DNA of 64,000 nt. It comes from Verrucomicrobiota bacterium (lineage in GTDB: Bacteria > Verrucomicrobiota > Verrucomicrobiia > Limisphaerales > UBA11358). A program made the translations under genes and the position numbers. Within the stretch, counting starts at the first letter, position 1. Every line of letters starts with the position of its first letter. Below, piece after piece: positions 7,736-15,655 of this stretch. The stretch spans positions 1-64,000 of the forward strand of contig JAGWNY010000001.1 in NCBI GenBank assembly GCA_028872915.1, in the 5' to 3' direction. Under the pieces are notes generated by a model that was not told the DNA's origin, ran no database searches, and saw nothing but the letters and a program-made list of their open reading frames with translations.

Positions 7736-8500
7736 ATGAACCTTACTGACAAGCTCAAGGCGAGCCTCTGGCAATGCTATGGCGCCCCTGACTATCCCGC
7801 CGAATGGGATGGGAAAGTTTATGGCGGCGGCAAGTTAAGCCAGCGTTTCTGGGAATATCATCAGGCGATTGAATTACTGGACCTGACACCCGACTCCGTG
7901 GTGTTGGACATTGGCGGCGGCTCACCCGCCACCGGCGCGGGCTTCTTCACACGGGTCATTGCGCCCCATGTCCGGGAGGTTCATGTTCTGGACATGAACG
8001 TCGGCGAAGGAAAGGACACGGCGAACATCAAATTCCATCGTCGCCTTGGATGCTACGACACTCTTGCGGAATTATTCACGAAAATCCCACAAGTCTCTCA
8101 CGTGGCTTCGATTTCAGTTTTTGAACATATCCCGCACGACGTGCGCTGCGGCATCGTCCGGGCTATCAACGAATCCTTTGGCGGTGATACCTTTGTTGCG
8201 ACTTTGGAATATCACGCGCGGGATTGTTTCTTTGAATACCAGCTTACCGTGCGAACACTGTCCGAAATGTTTGAACCTCTCACCAACTTTTATCCAGACC
8301 GGATCGCCAAGTCGCCAATTTGGAGCGAGGGCGCCTTCCGCTATGGAAGCCTGGGCCGCCGCCTTCTGCGCCGTCTGGGGATTCAGATGCGTCCCTCGGC
8401 GAATGAGCCGCAAGTCCCCCTCTGGTACCCGCTCGCGCTGAAATTTCGTCGCAGGCCGAAAGAAGCGGCCGGGAATCGCTCCCCGCTTTCGCCGCTCTGA
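7736..8500 (+). CDS. Class I SAM-dependent methyltransferase-like protein
   Basis: A 254-residue cytoplasmic protein with the SAM-binding loop VVLDIGGGSPATGAGFF (about residues 60-75) and an acidic second strand VHVLDMN, the standard Rossmann-type methyltransferase order, then SISVFEHIP in the position of motif IV. A GAGG ribosome site overlaps the stop of the flippase gene, ten bases upstream, so it is translated from the same message. It probably modifies a sugar of the surface glycan; the acceptor is unknown. Confidence 0.72.
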   Translation: MNLTDKLKASLWQCYGAPDYPAEWDGKVYGGGKLSQRFWEYHQAIELLDLTPDSVVLDIGGGSPATGAGFFTRVIAPHVREVHVLDMNVGEGKDTANIKFHRRLGCYDTLAELFTKIPQVSHVASISVFEHIPHDVRCGIVRAINESFGGDTFVATLEYHARDCFFEYQLTVRTLSEMFEPLTNFYPDRIAKSPIWSEGAFRYGSLGRRLLRRLGIQMRPSANEPQVPLWYPLALKFRRRPKEAAGNRSPLSPL

Positions 8501-8522
8501 AACACGCGGGACGCTCCGAAGT

Positions 8523-9131
8523 ATGAAAGCCAAAATGAAACAATTTCTTGTGAACGCCGCCTTGCGTCTCGGCTATGAGGTCGAAATTCACCGACGGCCC
8601 GTGCGGAGTGAAACCTCCCGGCACCGCGATTTACTGCAACCGTATTGCCAGGGCTATGGCTGTGATATTGGCTTTGGTGGCGATCCTATCTCCGCGGAGG
8701 CAATTCGCGTTGACCTTCCCACTCCCTACACCAGCGTAGGGCCTTTCAAGGTCCAATTGGGCGGCGATTGCCGCAACCTCCATTGGTTCGGAGATGACGT
8801 TCTTGATTTTGTCTATTCGTCTCATCTCCTTGAGGATTTTCCAGAACCTGAAATCATCACGATCCTCGCGGAATGGTCCCGCGCGCTCAAACCTGGTGGG
8901 CGAATGGTCTTGCTGCTCCCGGACCAACAGAGATACCTAAACGCGTGCCGGAAAAATGGACAGGGCCCAAATCCACACCACTCCATGGATCATTTTTCGC
9001 TGGCGGCTCTCCGGCCACTGATTGCCAGGCTGCCATGCCTGCGGGAGGTTGCTGCCTATCCGAATTTGGGCGAATATTCCTTCGCCGTCGTGCTTGAAAA
9101 ACTCTCGGCAGTCAGGGCGTCGCCGGGCTGA
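8523..9131 (+). CDS. Methyltransferase-domain protein (Methyltransf_11 type)
   Basis: A 202-residue protein with a degenerate class I methyltransferase core: CDIGFGGDPI in the place of motif I, DDVLDFVYSSHLLEDFPEP as motif IV, and WSRALKPGGRMVLLLPDQ as the typical post-core strand. The SAM loop is less glycine-rich than usual. It follows the previous methyltransferase by 22 bases and is followed by a GT9 gene, so it is part of the glycan operon and probably decorates the same polymer. Confidence 0.7.
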   Translation: MKAKMKQFLVNAALRLGYEVEIHRRPVRSETSRHRDLLQPYCQGYGCDIGFGGDPISAEAIRVDLPTPYTSVGPFKVQLGGDCRNLHWFGDDVLDFVYSSHLLEDFPEPEIITILAEWSRALKPGGRMVLLLPDQQRYLNACRKNGQGPNPHHSMDHFSLAALRPLIARLPCLREVAAYPNLGEYSFAVVLEKLSAVRASPG

Positions 9132-9144
9132 TCCAAGCTCGCTT

Positions 9145-10128
9145 TTGGTTTCCAAAATAGTGAGAGCGCTTTACAAGATACCCTTTCTCATTTACCTGTT
9201 CTTTGTCCGCCTACAGCGTTGGAAGCGGGTGATCGTCCTCGAACGGGTGAGCGGGCTTGGCGACGTCATCTGTTGCATTCCCGCCTACCGCGCCTTGAAG
9301 GAGAAATATCCGAAACATCTCGTTATATTTGCCACGGCCCAACCCCTGGCCGACCTCCTGAAATATTGCCATGAAATTGATGCAGTTTACGGCATTCCGC
9401 GGGGGCTGGACATTCCGAAGGAAAGGGCCGCGTGGCTGGTGGACAGGCATTATGAACCGCATACGAGCGACGAGCAAAAACAGGGCGGGAAGAAGTTGCA
9501 TCTCGCGCGGGTCTTTTTGAAAGATTGCGGTTTGCCGGTGGAAAATTGGCAGCCGCGGATTTCCATTCCAACCGGGATCAGGGAGGCGGTCGCCCGCCGG
9601 TTTGGCTTCCGCCCCGGTGAACCCATCATAGCCCTCCATAGCGGCCGCACTTGGCCCGTGCGCGAGCTCCCGGCGGAGAGTTGGCGCGAGATCGTCCGGC
9701 GCATCAAACAACGATTTCAGGGCAGGCTCATCCATTTCTGCGCCCCCACGCGTGTAGATCAACTCGACCTGCCGGTTCAATGTTTCGAGGACGTTCAGGC
9801 AATGCCTGAAAATTTGGAACTCGTCGCCGTTGCGGCGGTCTTGTCGCAATGCCGCCTGCTGATCGGGATTGACTCGGGCCTGCTCCACCTTGCCGGGACG
9901 GTCGGCACGCCGACGCTGGGAGTTTTCGGCGCCGTGAATCCCGAATTTCGCCTTCCGGTTGGCACGCCGTCCAAGGGTGTTTATGCGGCCTTGCCCTGTT
10001 CTTTCTGCCACCACGAAACCCCCATCAAACATTGGCTTACCGGCTGTCCTTATGACATCCGCTGCATGAAGGAAATCTCCGTGGACCAGGTTATGAAAGC
10101 CGTGGAAAGTATCTTGGATGTGAAGTGA
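9145..10128 (+). CDS. ADP-heptose:LPS heptosyltransferase-like (GT9)
   Basis: GT-B enzyme of family 9, which moves heptose or a related sugar to LPS core or glycan. Signature segments are VSGLGDVICCIPAYRALKEKYP near the N terminus and LIGIDSGLLHLAGTVGTPTLGVFGAVNP in the donor-binding half. A Cys-rich tail (CSFCHHETPIKHWLTGC, then C) ends the protein. There is no ATG near the conserved N terminus; TTG 9145 or GTG 9160, both just after the preceding stop at 9131, are the likely starts, while the ATG at 9022 would overlap the preceding gene by 110 bases. Heptose supply genes (GHMP kinase at 22052, epimerase at 43629) are in the window. Confidence 0.82.
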   Translation: MVSKIVRALYKIPFLIYLFFVRLQRWKRVIVLERVSGLGDVICCIPAYRALKEKYPKHLVIFATAQPLADLLKYCHEIDAVYGIPRGLDIPKERAAWLVDRHYEPHTSDEQKQGGKKLHLARVFLKDCGLPVENWQPRISIPTGIREAVARRFGFRPGEPIIALHSGRTWPVRELPAESWREIVRRIKQRFQGRLIHFCAPTRVDQLDLPVQCFEDVQAMPENLELVAVAAVLSQCRLLIGIDSGLLHLAGTVGTPTLGVFGAVNPEFRLPVGTPSKGVYAALPCSFCHHETPIKHWLTGCPYDIRCMKEISVDQVMKAVESILDVK

Positions 10129-10166
10129 CCCACCGCTTTCGGGTCGTCTGATTCTGGCCCAAAAAA

Positions 10167-11351
10167 TCAAGTCCTGAATCGCTTCGCCAGCCGCCGTAGC
10201 ACCCGTATCGGCGGCGAAAACCGGAGAGAATGCCCCACAACCAGCGGCGGCTTGATCTTCCATCGTTCCGGCCATTCGATAACCGGAATCGTTTTCGGAA
10301 ACAGGCTCAGCCACCGCTCCGTCATGGCCGTAACCGAAAATTCCCTTCTCACCCGCTCCCGCGCTGCCGCCGATTTCGACGCCAGTTCATCCCGATGCCC
10401 GTGCAAATGGATGATGGCGCGAGCGTAGCCGGCAATGTCATCCACCGGCACGAGCATGCCATTCGTCGCGTCCACCACCTCCCGAATGCCGCTTTCCAAA
10501 TCACTGACGACGGGAACAAGCCCATGACCCATTGCCTCAAGCAGGCTCAAGGGCAGTCCCTCAAAATCCGAGGCAAGCAAATAAATATCGTGCGATTGCA
10601 AAACCGCGCCAATATCCGAATACGGAACCGCGCCGGTGAACTCAACCCGCTGATTCGCCGTGGATGCCATCAGCCGTTCCAGATTCGCCCTTTCAGGCCC
10701 CTCTCCAGCCATGGTCCAATGAAACGAAATGCCGGACGCCTTCAATTGCTCGAAAATTTGTGGAAAGAGATGCGCCCGCTTTTGCACGCGGTCCAGCCGC
10801 CCCAGATACAAAATTCGCAGCGGCCCTGCCGCCGGGCGGCCAGGCGCCTTGTCGGGCATGGGCACTCCGTAGGGCAAAGCGGCCACGCGCGACCGCGCAA
10901 AGTCCTTGATCGCCTCCGCCTTTGCCTTCATCGCCTGCGACACCATCGCGGCCAAATCCATGTCCGGCGTATAATGCCGCATCATCTCATAAACCAGGGA
11001 GTGATCGGCCTGTCCCACACCGGCACGAAAAACGCCCGGCGGCAGATAACGCAGCACCTCGAACGAAATCGCGGAGAGCGTCGCCAGCACAACCGTCGGC
11101 CTGAACTCCCCCAACCGCATCAGGACCATCCGCATCTGGTCCTCAAAAATCATGCCCCTGTCGCAGCAAAAAACAGGAACGTTCTCCCGCTGGAAATCCG
11201 CTCCCAACGGATTTGCCGCTTCAAAACTCAGCACCTCAACCGGAATCCCCCTGTCAACCAGCCCGCCCCCCAGGTTGCAGAGGAACGTGGTGGACCCGCC
11301 AAGCGGCACACTGCCCGATACAAGCGCAACCCGATGTCGAAGCTCAGTCAT
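10167..11351 (-). CDS. Glycosyltransferase family 4
   Basis: A complete 394-residue GT4 enzyme. The N-terminal domain has VALVSGSVPLGGSTTFLCNLGGGL, with the glycine loop of GT-B folds; the C-terminal domain has LRILYLGRLDRVQKRAHLF and the donor site EGLPLSLLEAMGHGLVPVV with an intact E-x7-E. ATG 11351 was chosen because conservation with the family begins there; the frame is open upstream to 11570 but that stretch runs through the remnant of another gene. It is opposite in direction to the rest of the cluster, converging on the GT9 gene. Confidence 0.87.
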   Translation of the reverse strand: MTELRHRVALVSGSVPLGGSTTFLCNLGGGLVDRGIPVEVLSFEAANPLGADFQRENVPVFCCDRGMIFEDQMRMVLMRLGEFRPTVVLATLSAISFEVLRYLPPGVFRAGVGQADHSLVYEMMRHYTPDMDLAAMVSQAMKAKAEAIKDFARSRVAALPYGVPMPDKAPGRPAAGPLRILYLGRLDRVQKRAHLFPQIFEQLKASGISFHWTMAGEGPERANLERLMASTANQRVEFTGAVPYSDIGAVLQSHDIYLLASDFEGLPLSLLEAMGHGLVPVVSDLESGIREVVDATNGMLVPVDDIAGYARAIIHLHGHRDELASKSAAARERVRREFSVTAMTERWLSLFPKTIPVIEWPERWKIKPPLVVGHSLRFSPPIRVLRRLAKRFRT

Positions 11352-11667
11352 GAGCCGGTTGGGCGTGCCCTGCGTTTCGACCATGCATTTGGCCGCCCAG
11401 GTGAAAATGCGCCAGGCCCACGCCCGCTTCCGTTGTCTGGAATGCCAGACACTTTGCGGCGGGACGAAAAATTCGCGCGGAATCAAACGAAATGTGACGC
11501 TGAATTCCTCCGTCCGCTCCCGCGTCAAGGAGGGTCCCTTCCGCGTCGGGCGAAACGAGAACAATTTCACATCCGCGCCCCCTCAATTCACGAGTCAGCG
11601 TATTGACAAGCACGCTGGCGCCGCCGCAAGTGGCAAGGGGGTATTCCAGGCAAAAGGCAATGCGCAT
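11344..11667 (-). pseudogene. N-terminal remnant of a family 4 glycosyltransferase
   Basis: MRIAFCLEYPLATCGGASVL and the following LTRELRGRGCEIVLVSPD are a textbook GT4 start, and LAHFHLGGQ near residue 90 would be the second strand of the Rossmann domain. The frame then ends after about 107 residues at 11344, overlapping the start of the intact GT4 gene by 8 bases, and the rest of the enzyme is missing. It may be a relic of a deletion between two neighbouring GT genes. A short functional protein is less likely. Confidence 0.55.
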
Positions 11668-11885
11668 GACCGGAGCGCCGATTGTCCGTGATTGTTGGCG
11701 TTCTTGGCAAGGCGGAACACACACGAAGCGGCGGCTGGAACAAAGTCGGTGTGCAACGATTGCCGCCGTTCCGCAAACGGAAACACGCCGCATTTGCGGC
11801 CGCAAAATTCCGCTCACGACGAGCGCCCGCGAAGCGCGTGTCGGTCGGGCCGGACGCCATCGCCCCAAATAACGATTTGAGTTTA

Positions 11886-11948
11886 TATTAAATTCGTCTT
11901 TTATGACGATTTAATTGACCTTCAACCTTTAATTCGCCATAAATGGCG
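11886..11948 (+). promoter_or_regulatory. Putative operators of the HipB-like gene
   Basis: Two inverted repeats in AT-rich DNA just upstream of the XRE gene: TCGTC-N6-GACGA (11894-11909) and CGCCAT-AA-ATGGCG (11935-11948), the latter 4 bases before the ATG. HipB-type antitoxins repress their own operon by binding palindromes, so these are likely targets. No strong -10/-35 pair could be fixed. Confidence 0.45.
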
Positions 11949-11952
11949 CGTT

Positions 11953-12306
11953 ATGAAAATAACCAAACAAGCCACGGACGAACTCGTTCTCGGTGAACTG
12001 GGCGGGCGGTTGGCCACAATCCGGCTGGATCGCAACCTCACGCAAGCTCAACTGGCCACGCAAGCCGGCGTCTCGAAACGCACGGTGGAACGGTTGGAAG
12101 CAGCTGCGGTGGCAATGCAATTGTCCGGGTTCATCCGCGTGTGCCGTGTGCTTGATGTGATTGAACGCCTTGATCTCCTCGTCCCCGAACCAGTGCCCAG
12201 CCCGGTCGCGCAACTGAAAATGGCCGGAAGAAAACGGCAGCGCGCCTCCACAGCCAAGCCGGTCGCGCCTTCGGCAAAAAAATGGCAATCGGGAGATAAA
12301 CAATGA
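11953..12306 (+). CDS. XRE-family antitoxin (HipB-like)
   Basis: A 117-residue DNA-binding protein. ELGGRLATIRLDRNLTQAQLATQAGVSKRTVERLE (about 15-50) is a Cro/C1 helix-turn-helix; the sequence LSGFIRVCRVLDVIERLDLLVPEP and the basic tail are characteristic of regulators that precede HipA-type kinases. The tail QSGDKQ overlaps the next start ATGA (12303-12306). The following gene begins like HipA but stops after 39 codons, so this antitoxin now lacks a working partner. Its retention may reflect repression of its own promoter or protection against a related toxin elsewhere. Confidence 0.8.
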   Translation: MKITKQATDELVLGELGGRLATIRLDRNLTQAQLATQAGVSKRTVERLEAAAVAMQLSGFIRVCRVLDVIERLDLLVPEPVPSPVAQLKMAGRKRQRASTAKPVAPSAKKWQSGDKQ

Positions 12307-12422
12307 TAGCCGAAGTTCGACTCTGGGGCCGAAGTATCGGCGCCGTCCGAAGCCCTTTTTCATTCGACGCCACGACGCCCCGCCTGAAAAAACTGCTGGC
12401 CGCCATTCCATGGACGGCATGA
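12303..12422 (+). pseudogene. hipA: Truncated hipA (N-terminal fragment)
   Basis: Starting at the ATGA overlap with the HipB-like gene, the frame encodes MIAEVRLWGRSIGAV, which matches the first strand of HipA kinases, then diverges and stops at TGA 12422. Only 39 codons remain of a gene that is normally about 400 codons. The glycosyltransferase gene begins inside it at 12410. The kinase domain is gone. Confidence 0.7.
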
Positions 12423-13573
12423 ACAACGCCGCCGTTCCAACTGTGTTGCTGGGCGCCTGCGGCGGCTGGCATCTGCCGACCACCGCCAGGGGATTCGAAG
12501 CCCGTGGCGCGCTGGCGGGTCTTTGGATTTCCAACAAGAACGGCGCCGGCGTTTCGCCGCAACTCTTCCGCCGCTGCTGGCCGTTTCATCTCTTGATGAA
12601 GCCGTTTTATCATTTGACGCCCGAATCCTGCTGGGTGGAAAAGCCATTTTATGCCCTCTTTCCCGCCTGGCGGCTATGGGTCAAGCGCCAGGCGTGGCCG
12701 CCATGCGACGTCGTCCATGCCATCATGGGATTCGGCACGGAATTTTTTGATCGGGCGGGCCGGCGCGCGCTCAAGGTGCTGGAAGCGCCCAACAGCCACC
12801 CGACCACTTACTACGGCTACTGGCAGCGCGAGTGCGACATCTGGTGCCCTGGGGAAAAGGTGCCCCTGCCACGCTGGGCGTTTGCGCGCATGAACCGCGA
12901 GTTGGAACGGGCCGACCTCGTTCTGTGCCCATCGGACTTTGTGCGCGACACGATGCTCGCCAACGGCGTCCCCGGCGCGAAATGTTTCGTCTGCCCTTTT
13001 GGCGTGGACACGTCCATATTCAGCAAGCGCGAAAAACCGCCCGAACGGCCGCGGTTCATCAGCGTTGGCATGATAACGCTCCGCAAGGGCCATCAATACC
13101 TCTTTCGCGCCTTTGAAATGGTCAAACGGGAGATGCCCGAAGCCGAGTTGGTCTGCGTGGGCGGGTATCGGCCCGATTTTCGGCGTGAAAGGTCCAAATG
13201 GGAAGGGAGCTTCATCCATTATCCCCATCTGCCCCATGCGGAACTTGCCGCTTTGCTTCGGACCTGCACGGCCTTCGTGTTCCCGTCCCTTGAAGAAGGC
13301 TTTGCGCGGGTCATTCCCGAAGCCATGGCCACCGGCCTGCCCGTCATCGCCAGCTACGAAAGTGGCGCATCCACCGCGGTGACGGATGGCGCCGAGGGAT
13401 TCATCGTGCGGCCGCGCGATGCGCGCCAGATCGCCGACGCAATGCTCCGTCTGGCAACCGACCGCGGGCTGAATGAGCGGATGGGCGAGGCCGCCTGGCG
13501 CGGAGCGACTGTTCAAAACACCTGGCAGGATTACAGCGACCGCCTCCTGGCGGAATACCGCCGCCGCCTCTGA
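12410..13573 (+). CDS. Glycosyltransferase family 4
   Basis: A 387-residue GT-B enzyme. The C-terminal domain has RFISVGMITLRKGHQYLFRAFEMV and the donor site EEGFARVIPEAMATGLPVIAS with the E-x7-E pair. The N-terminal half contains VVHAIMGFG and LKVLEAPNSHP, the acceptor-side loops. ATG 12410 lies within the broken hipA; ATG 12419 is an alternative start. Upstream DNA belongs to the HipBA remnant, so the original promoter may have been lost or replaced by that of the antitoxin. It ends the glycan cluster. Confidence 0.87.
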   Translation: MDGMNNAAVPTVLLGACGGWHLPTTARGFEARGALAGLWISNKNGAGVSPQLFRRCWPFHLLMKPFYHLTPESCWVEKPFYALFPAWRLWVKRQAWPPCDVVHAIMGFGTEFFDRAGRRALKVLEAPNSHPTTYYGYWQRECDIWCPGEKVPLPRWAFARMNRELERADLVLCPSDFVRDTMLANGVPGAKCFVCPFGVDTSIFSKREKPPERPRFISVGMITLRKGHQYLFRAFEMVKREMPEAELVCVGGYRPDFRRERSKWEGSFIHYPHLPHAELAALLRTCTAFVFPSLEEGFARVIPEAMATGLPVIASYESGASTAVTDGAEGFIVRPRDARQIADAMLRLATDRGLNERMGEAAWRGATVQNTWQDYSDRLLAEYRRRL

Positions 13574-13731
13574 ACGCGGCAGTGGCTCACTCCCGGCCTT
13601 TGCAATCAAGCCCCCCGCCTGAACGACCCTCCCGAACAATACCATGGCGAAGCTGTGAATAAGAACCCGTTGACTTCGTGGGACTCTCAAAGCCACTTGA
13701 TTGTTTTCCCAAATGGGCTGGTTTCAAAAAC

Positions 13732-13941
13732 GTGAACACGGTCGAAGAAATTGAACAGGCGGCGGAACAACTCACCCCGTCTGATTTTGTCCGGCTCGCG
13801 TCGTGGGTGAGCGCGCGTCATCACGAATTGTGGACGCGGCAGATGCAACGGGACGCTGACGCCGGCAAGCTGGATTTTCTCTTTGACGAAGCCGAGGCCG
13901 AGCGCGCGGCCGGTTCGCTCCGCGACTGGCCCAAAAAATGA
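13732..13941 (+). CDS. Small antitoxin-like protein
   Basis: A 69-residue acidic protein: NTVEEIEQAAEQLTPSDF, then VRLASWVSARHHELWTRQMQRD and DAGKLDFLFDEAEAERAAG. This is the pattern of short antitoxins that precede RelE/ParE-type toxins. Conservation starts at GTG 13732; a GTG at 13678 in frame would add 18 residues without family resemblance. The stop overlaps the toxin's ATG by four bases (13938-13941). Confidence 0.75.
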   Translation: MNTVEEIEQAAEQLTPSDFVRLASWVSARHHELWTRQMQRDADAGKLDFLFDEAEAERAAGSLRDWPKK

Positions 13942-14201
13942 ACTCCAAAGCCGCCCGCCGGTTTTGGAAATGTTACAGCGGTCTGCCGGAACCCGTCCGC
14001 CAACTGGCGGCAAAGAATTACCCGCTTTGGTGCGACAACCCTTCCCATCCATCGCTGGATTTCAAAAATCTTGGCGGCGGGGGCGGAAGGTTTTCTGTTC
14101 GCGTCGGCGACCATTACCGCGCACTGGGACATACAATTGGCGGCGGTGTGGAATGGGTTTGGATCGGAACGCGCGAGGAATACAACAAACTGGTTCATTG
14201 A
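13938..14201 (+). CDS. RelE/ParE-like toxin
   Basis: An 87-residue protein with the compact RelE/ParE layout: a helical start (KAARRFWKCYSGLPEPVRQLAAKNY), then strands with SLDFKNL, RFSVRVGDHYRALG and VEWVWIGTREEYNKL. The Arg-Val-Gly-Asp-His-Tyr-Arg segment resembles the R-x-G-x-Y-R core of these toxins. Coupled by ATGA to its antitoxin. Whether it cuts mRNA or poisons gyrase is not clear. Confidence 0.78.
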   Translation: MNSKAARRFWKCYSGLPEPVRQLAAKNYPLWCDNPSHPSLDFKNLGGGGGRFSVRVGDHYRALGHTIGGGVEWVWIGTREEYNKLVH

Positions 14202-14711
14202 AAAACAGGTGGCAGGAAATCACTCTGGCGATTGCCGCGTGAAAAAATCTTCCCGCCAATGAAAGATTTTGAAACATTGCAGTGCATAAGAAACAAAATA
14301 AATGGCAGCCCCTTCGCGACCGTTGCGGCCGTTGCGTGAGCCTTCGTTTACACGGTGTCCTTCGGCTGTTGCCAGCGCCTTTGAGCAATGCCCGCGTCCC
14401 GAAAAAATTATAAAATTGTTGTTGCATTGTTCTACGCGGCATGTTACTCTTGCACCCGAAAGCCCTCGCGGGCCTGCTCTTTGACATCCCGGACCGGGAA
14501 GGGCCGGAAATGAACCGCCCAGGCCCCCGTCAATTTTGAGTGGTTTTGCGTGATTTTGCCTATAGTGGACCCGCAGCCCTGCGGTTCATGCCCCCAATGC
14601 GCATCCAACTTTGCAGGTCGAAGGTTTCCATGCGACCCCGGCCACGACCAGCCGCGCGCAATCTCCGAAATTTCTGGCGCATCCGTTGGCCCGCCGGTTA
14701 TTGTCCGGCCC
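14202..14711. other. Gene-free stretch with one copy of a dispersed repeat
   Basis: No coding region is convincing. It contains copy A of a 77-bp repeat (14411-14487) that recurs at 41882. A short downstream block, GAACCGCCC followed by GGCCCC, is also shared by both copies. The end of the stretch leads into the DciA-like gene; the frame of that gene stays open back to 14550 but without family resemblance. Confidence 0.6.
14411..14487 (+). repeat. 77-bp dispersed repeat, copy A
   Basis: Aligned without gaps to 41882-41958 with about nine mismatches. The last 20 bases, GCGGGCCTGCTCTTTGACAT, are identical in both. It includes a small hairpin GCCC-TCGC-GGGC. Function unknown; both copies follow the 3' end of a plus-strand gene. 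Confidence 0.75.
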
Positions 14712-15083
14712 ATGCCGCAAAAATCCAAATCTTCAGCTCGCAGGGCCGTGCTGGCGCAGTGGCGGGGGATTGACGCGGAGACAGAGCAACTGCCGCCGGC
14801 GCGGGGAGCCGGCGATCTGGTCGCAAAAGTTCTGGCGGATTTGAAGATGGACACCCGGCGGGGCGAGGTGGAAATCGTGAAGGTCTGGAACTCGCTGCTG
14901 GACCCGGTCATTGTGGCGCATGCGCAGCCGGCGGGCCTGCGGCGGGGAACGTTGTTTGTGAACGTGGACAGCAGCGCCTGGCTTTCGGAAATTGTGCGCT
15001 ATCGCAGGAAGGAAATCCTGGACCGGTTGCAGCATAGTTTTGGGAAGGATGCCATCTGCAAACTTTCGTTTCGGGTGGGATAG
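14712..15083 (+). CDS. dciA: DUF721/DciA-like protein
   Basis: A 123-residue protein of the DUF721 family, which includes DciA, the widespread loader of the replicative helicase DnaB. The recognisable part runs from VEIVKVWNSLLDPVIVAHAQP through LRRGTLFVNVDSSAWLSEI and VRYRRKEILDRLQHSFGKDAICKLSFRVG, the KH-like fold of the family. ATG 14712 gives a basic N terminus (PQKSKSSARRAVL) typical for the group. It stands alone between intergenic DNA and a convergent sixA-like gene. Confidence 0.75.
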   Translation: MPQKSKSSARRAVLAQWRGIDAETEQLPPARGAGDLVAKVLADLKMDTRRGEVEIVKVWNSLLDPVIVAHAQPAGLRRGTLFVNVDSSAWLSEIVRYRRKEILDRLQHSFGKDAICKLSFRVG

Positions 15084-15088
15084 GCTGA

Positions 15089-15592
15089 TCAGGCCATTTG
15101 GGCCATTTGCGCGGGCGTCAGCAGCCATAGCCAGCGGGCGCAGCGGTCGTGTTCCAGAGCGCCCGTTTCCAGGCAGCACAGCCCGCCTTTTTCAAAGGCC
15201 GTCTTCATCTTTTTCTTGCCCGTGGCCAGGACGGATATCAACCCGGACAAATACGGTTCATGTCCCACCAGCAACAAACGCCGCGGCGATGGTTTGAGCC
15301 GGGTGATTTGGCGGACCAGTTTTTTTGGATCGCCATCCGATTGCAAATGCCGGGTCAACTGGAGCTTTTTTTCGAGGCGCAGAATTTGGGCGACGATTTG
15401 AGCGGTTCGTTTGGCGCGCTCGAACGGGCTGGACAAAATGACATCGAATTGAAGTCCCATGCGTTTCATCGCGGCGGCGCTGGTTTGAAGCTGGCGCTCT
15501 CCCTCGGCGGTGAGCGGGCGGCCGGCATCGGAATTGGAATTCCATTGTTCGCGGTCCAGGGCGATTCCGTGGCGCAGAATAAAAATAAACAT
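15089..15592 (-). CDS. sixA: SixA-like phosphohistidine phosphatase
   Basis: Histidine-phosphatase superfamily enzyme of 167 residues that probably removes phosphate from a phosphohistidine protein. R7-H8-G9 near the N terminus (ILRHGIAL) forms the catalytic histidine motif; the second histidine is H111 in LLLVGHEPYLSGL. SSPFERAKRTAQIV is the third conserved block. The frame is open far upstream on this strand, but the family begins at ATG 15592. It diverges from the Ppx/GppA gene, sharing a 63-bp intergenic region with it, which suggests a functional link in phosphate metabolism. Confidence 0.88.
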   Translation of the reverse strand: MFIFILRHGIALDREQWNSNSDAGRPLTAEGERQLQTSAAAMKRMGLQFDVILSSPFERAKRTAQIVAQILRLEKKLQLTRHLQSDGDPKKLVRQITRLKPSPRRLLLVGHEPYLSGLISVLATGKKKMKTAFEKGGLCCLETGALEHDRCARWLWLLTPAQMAQMA

Positions 15593-15655
15593 GCGCCAAT
15601 TTAACCGAATGCAGTATTTCTTCAAACGCTCATAAAAGGCGTGTAGGATATTTTC

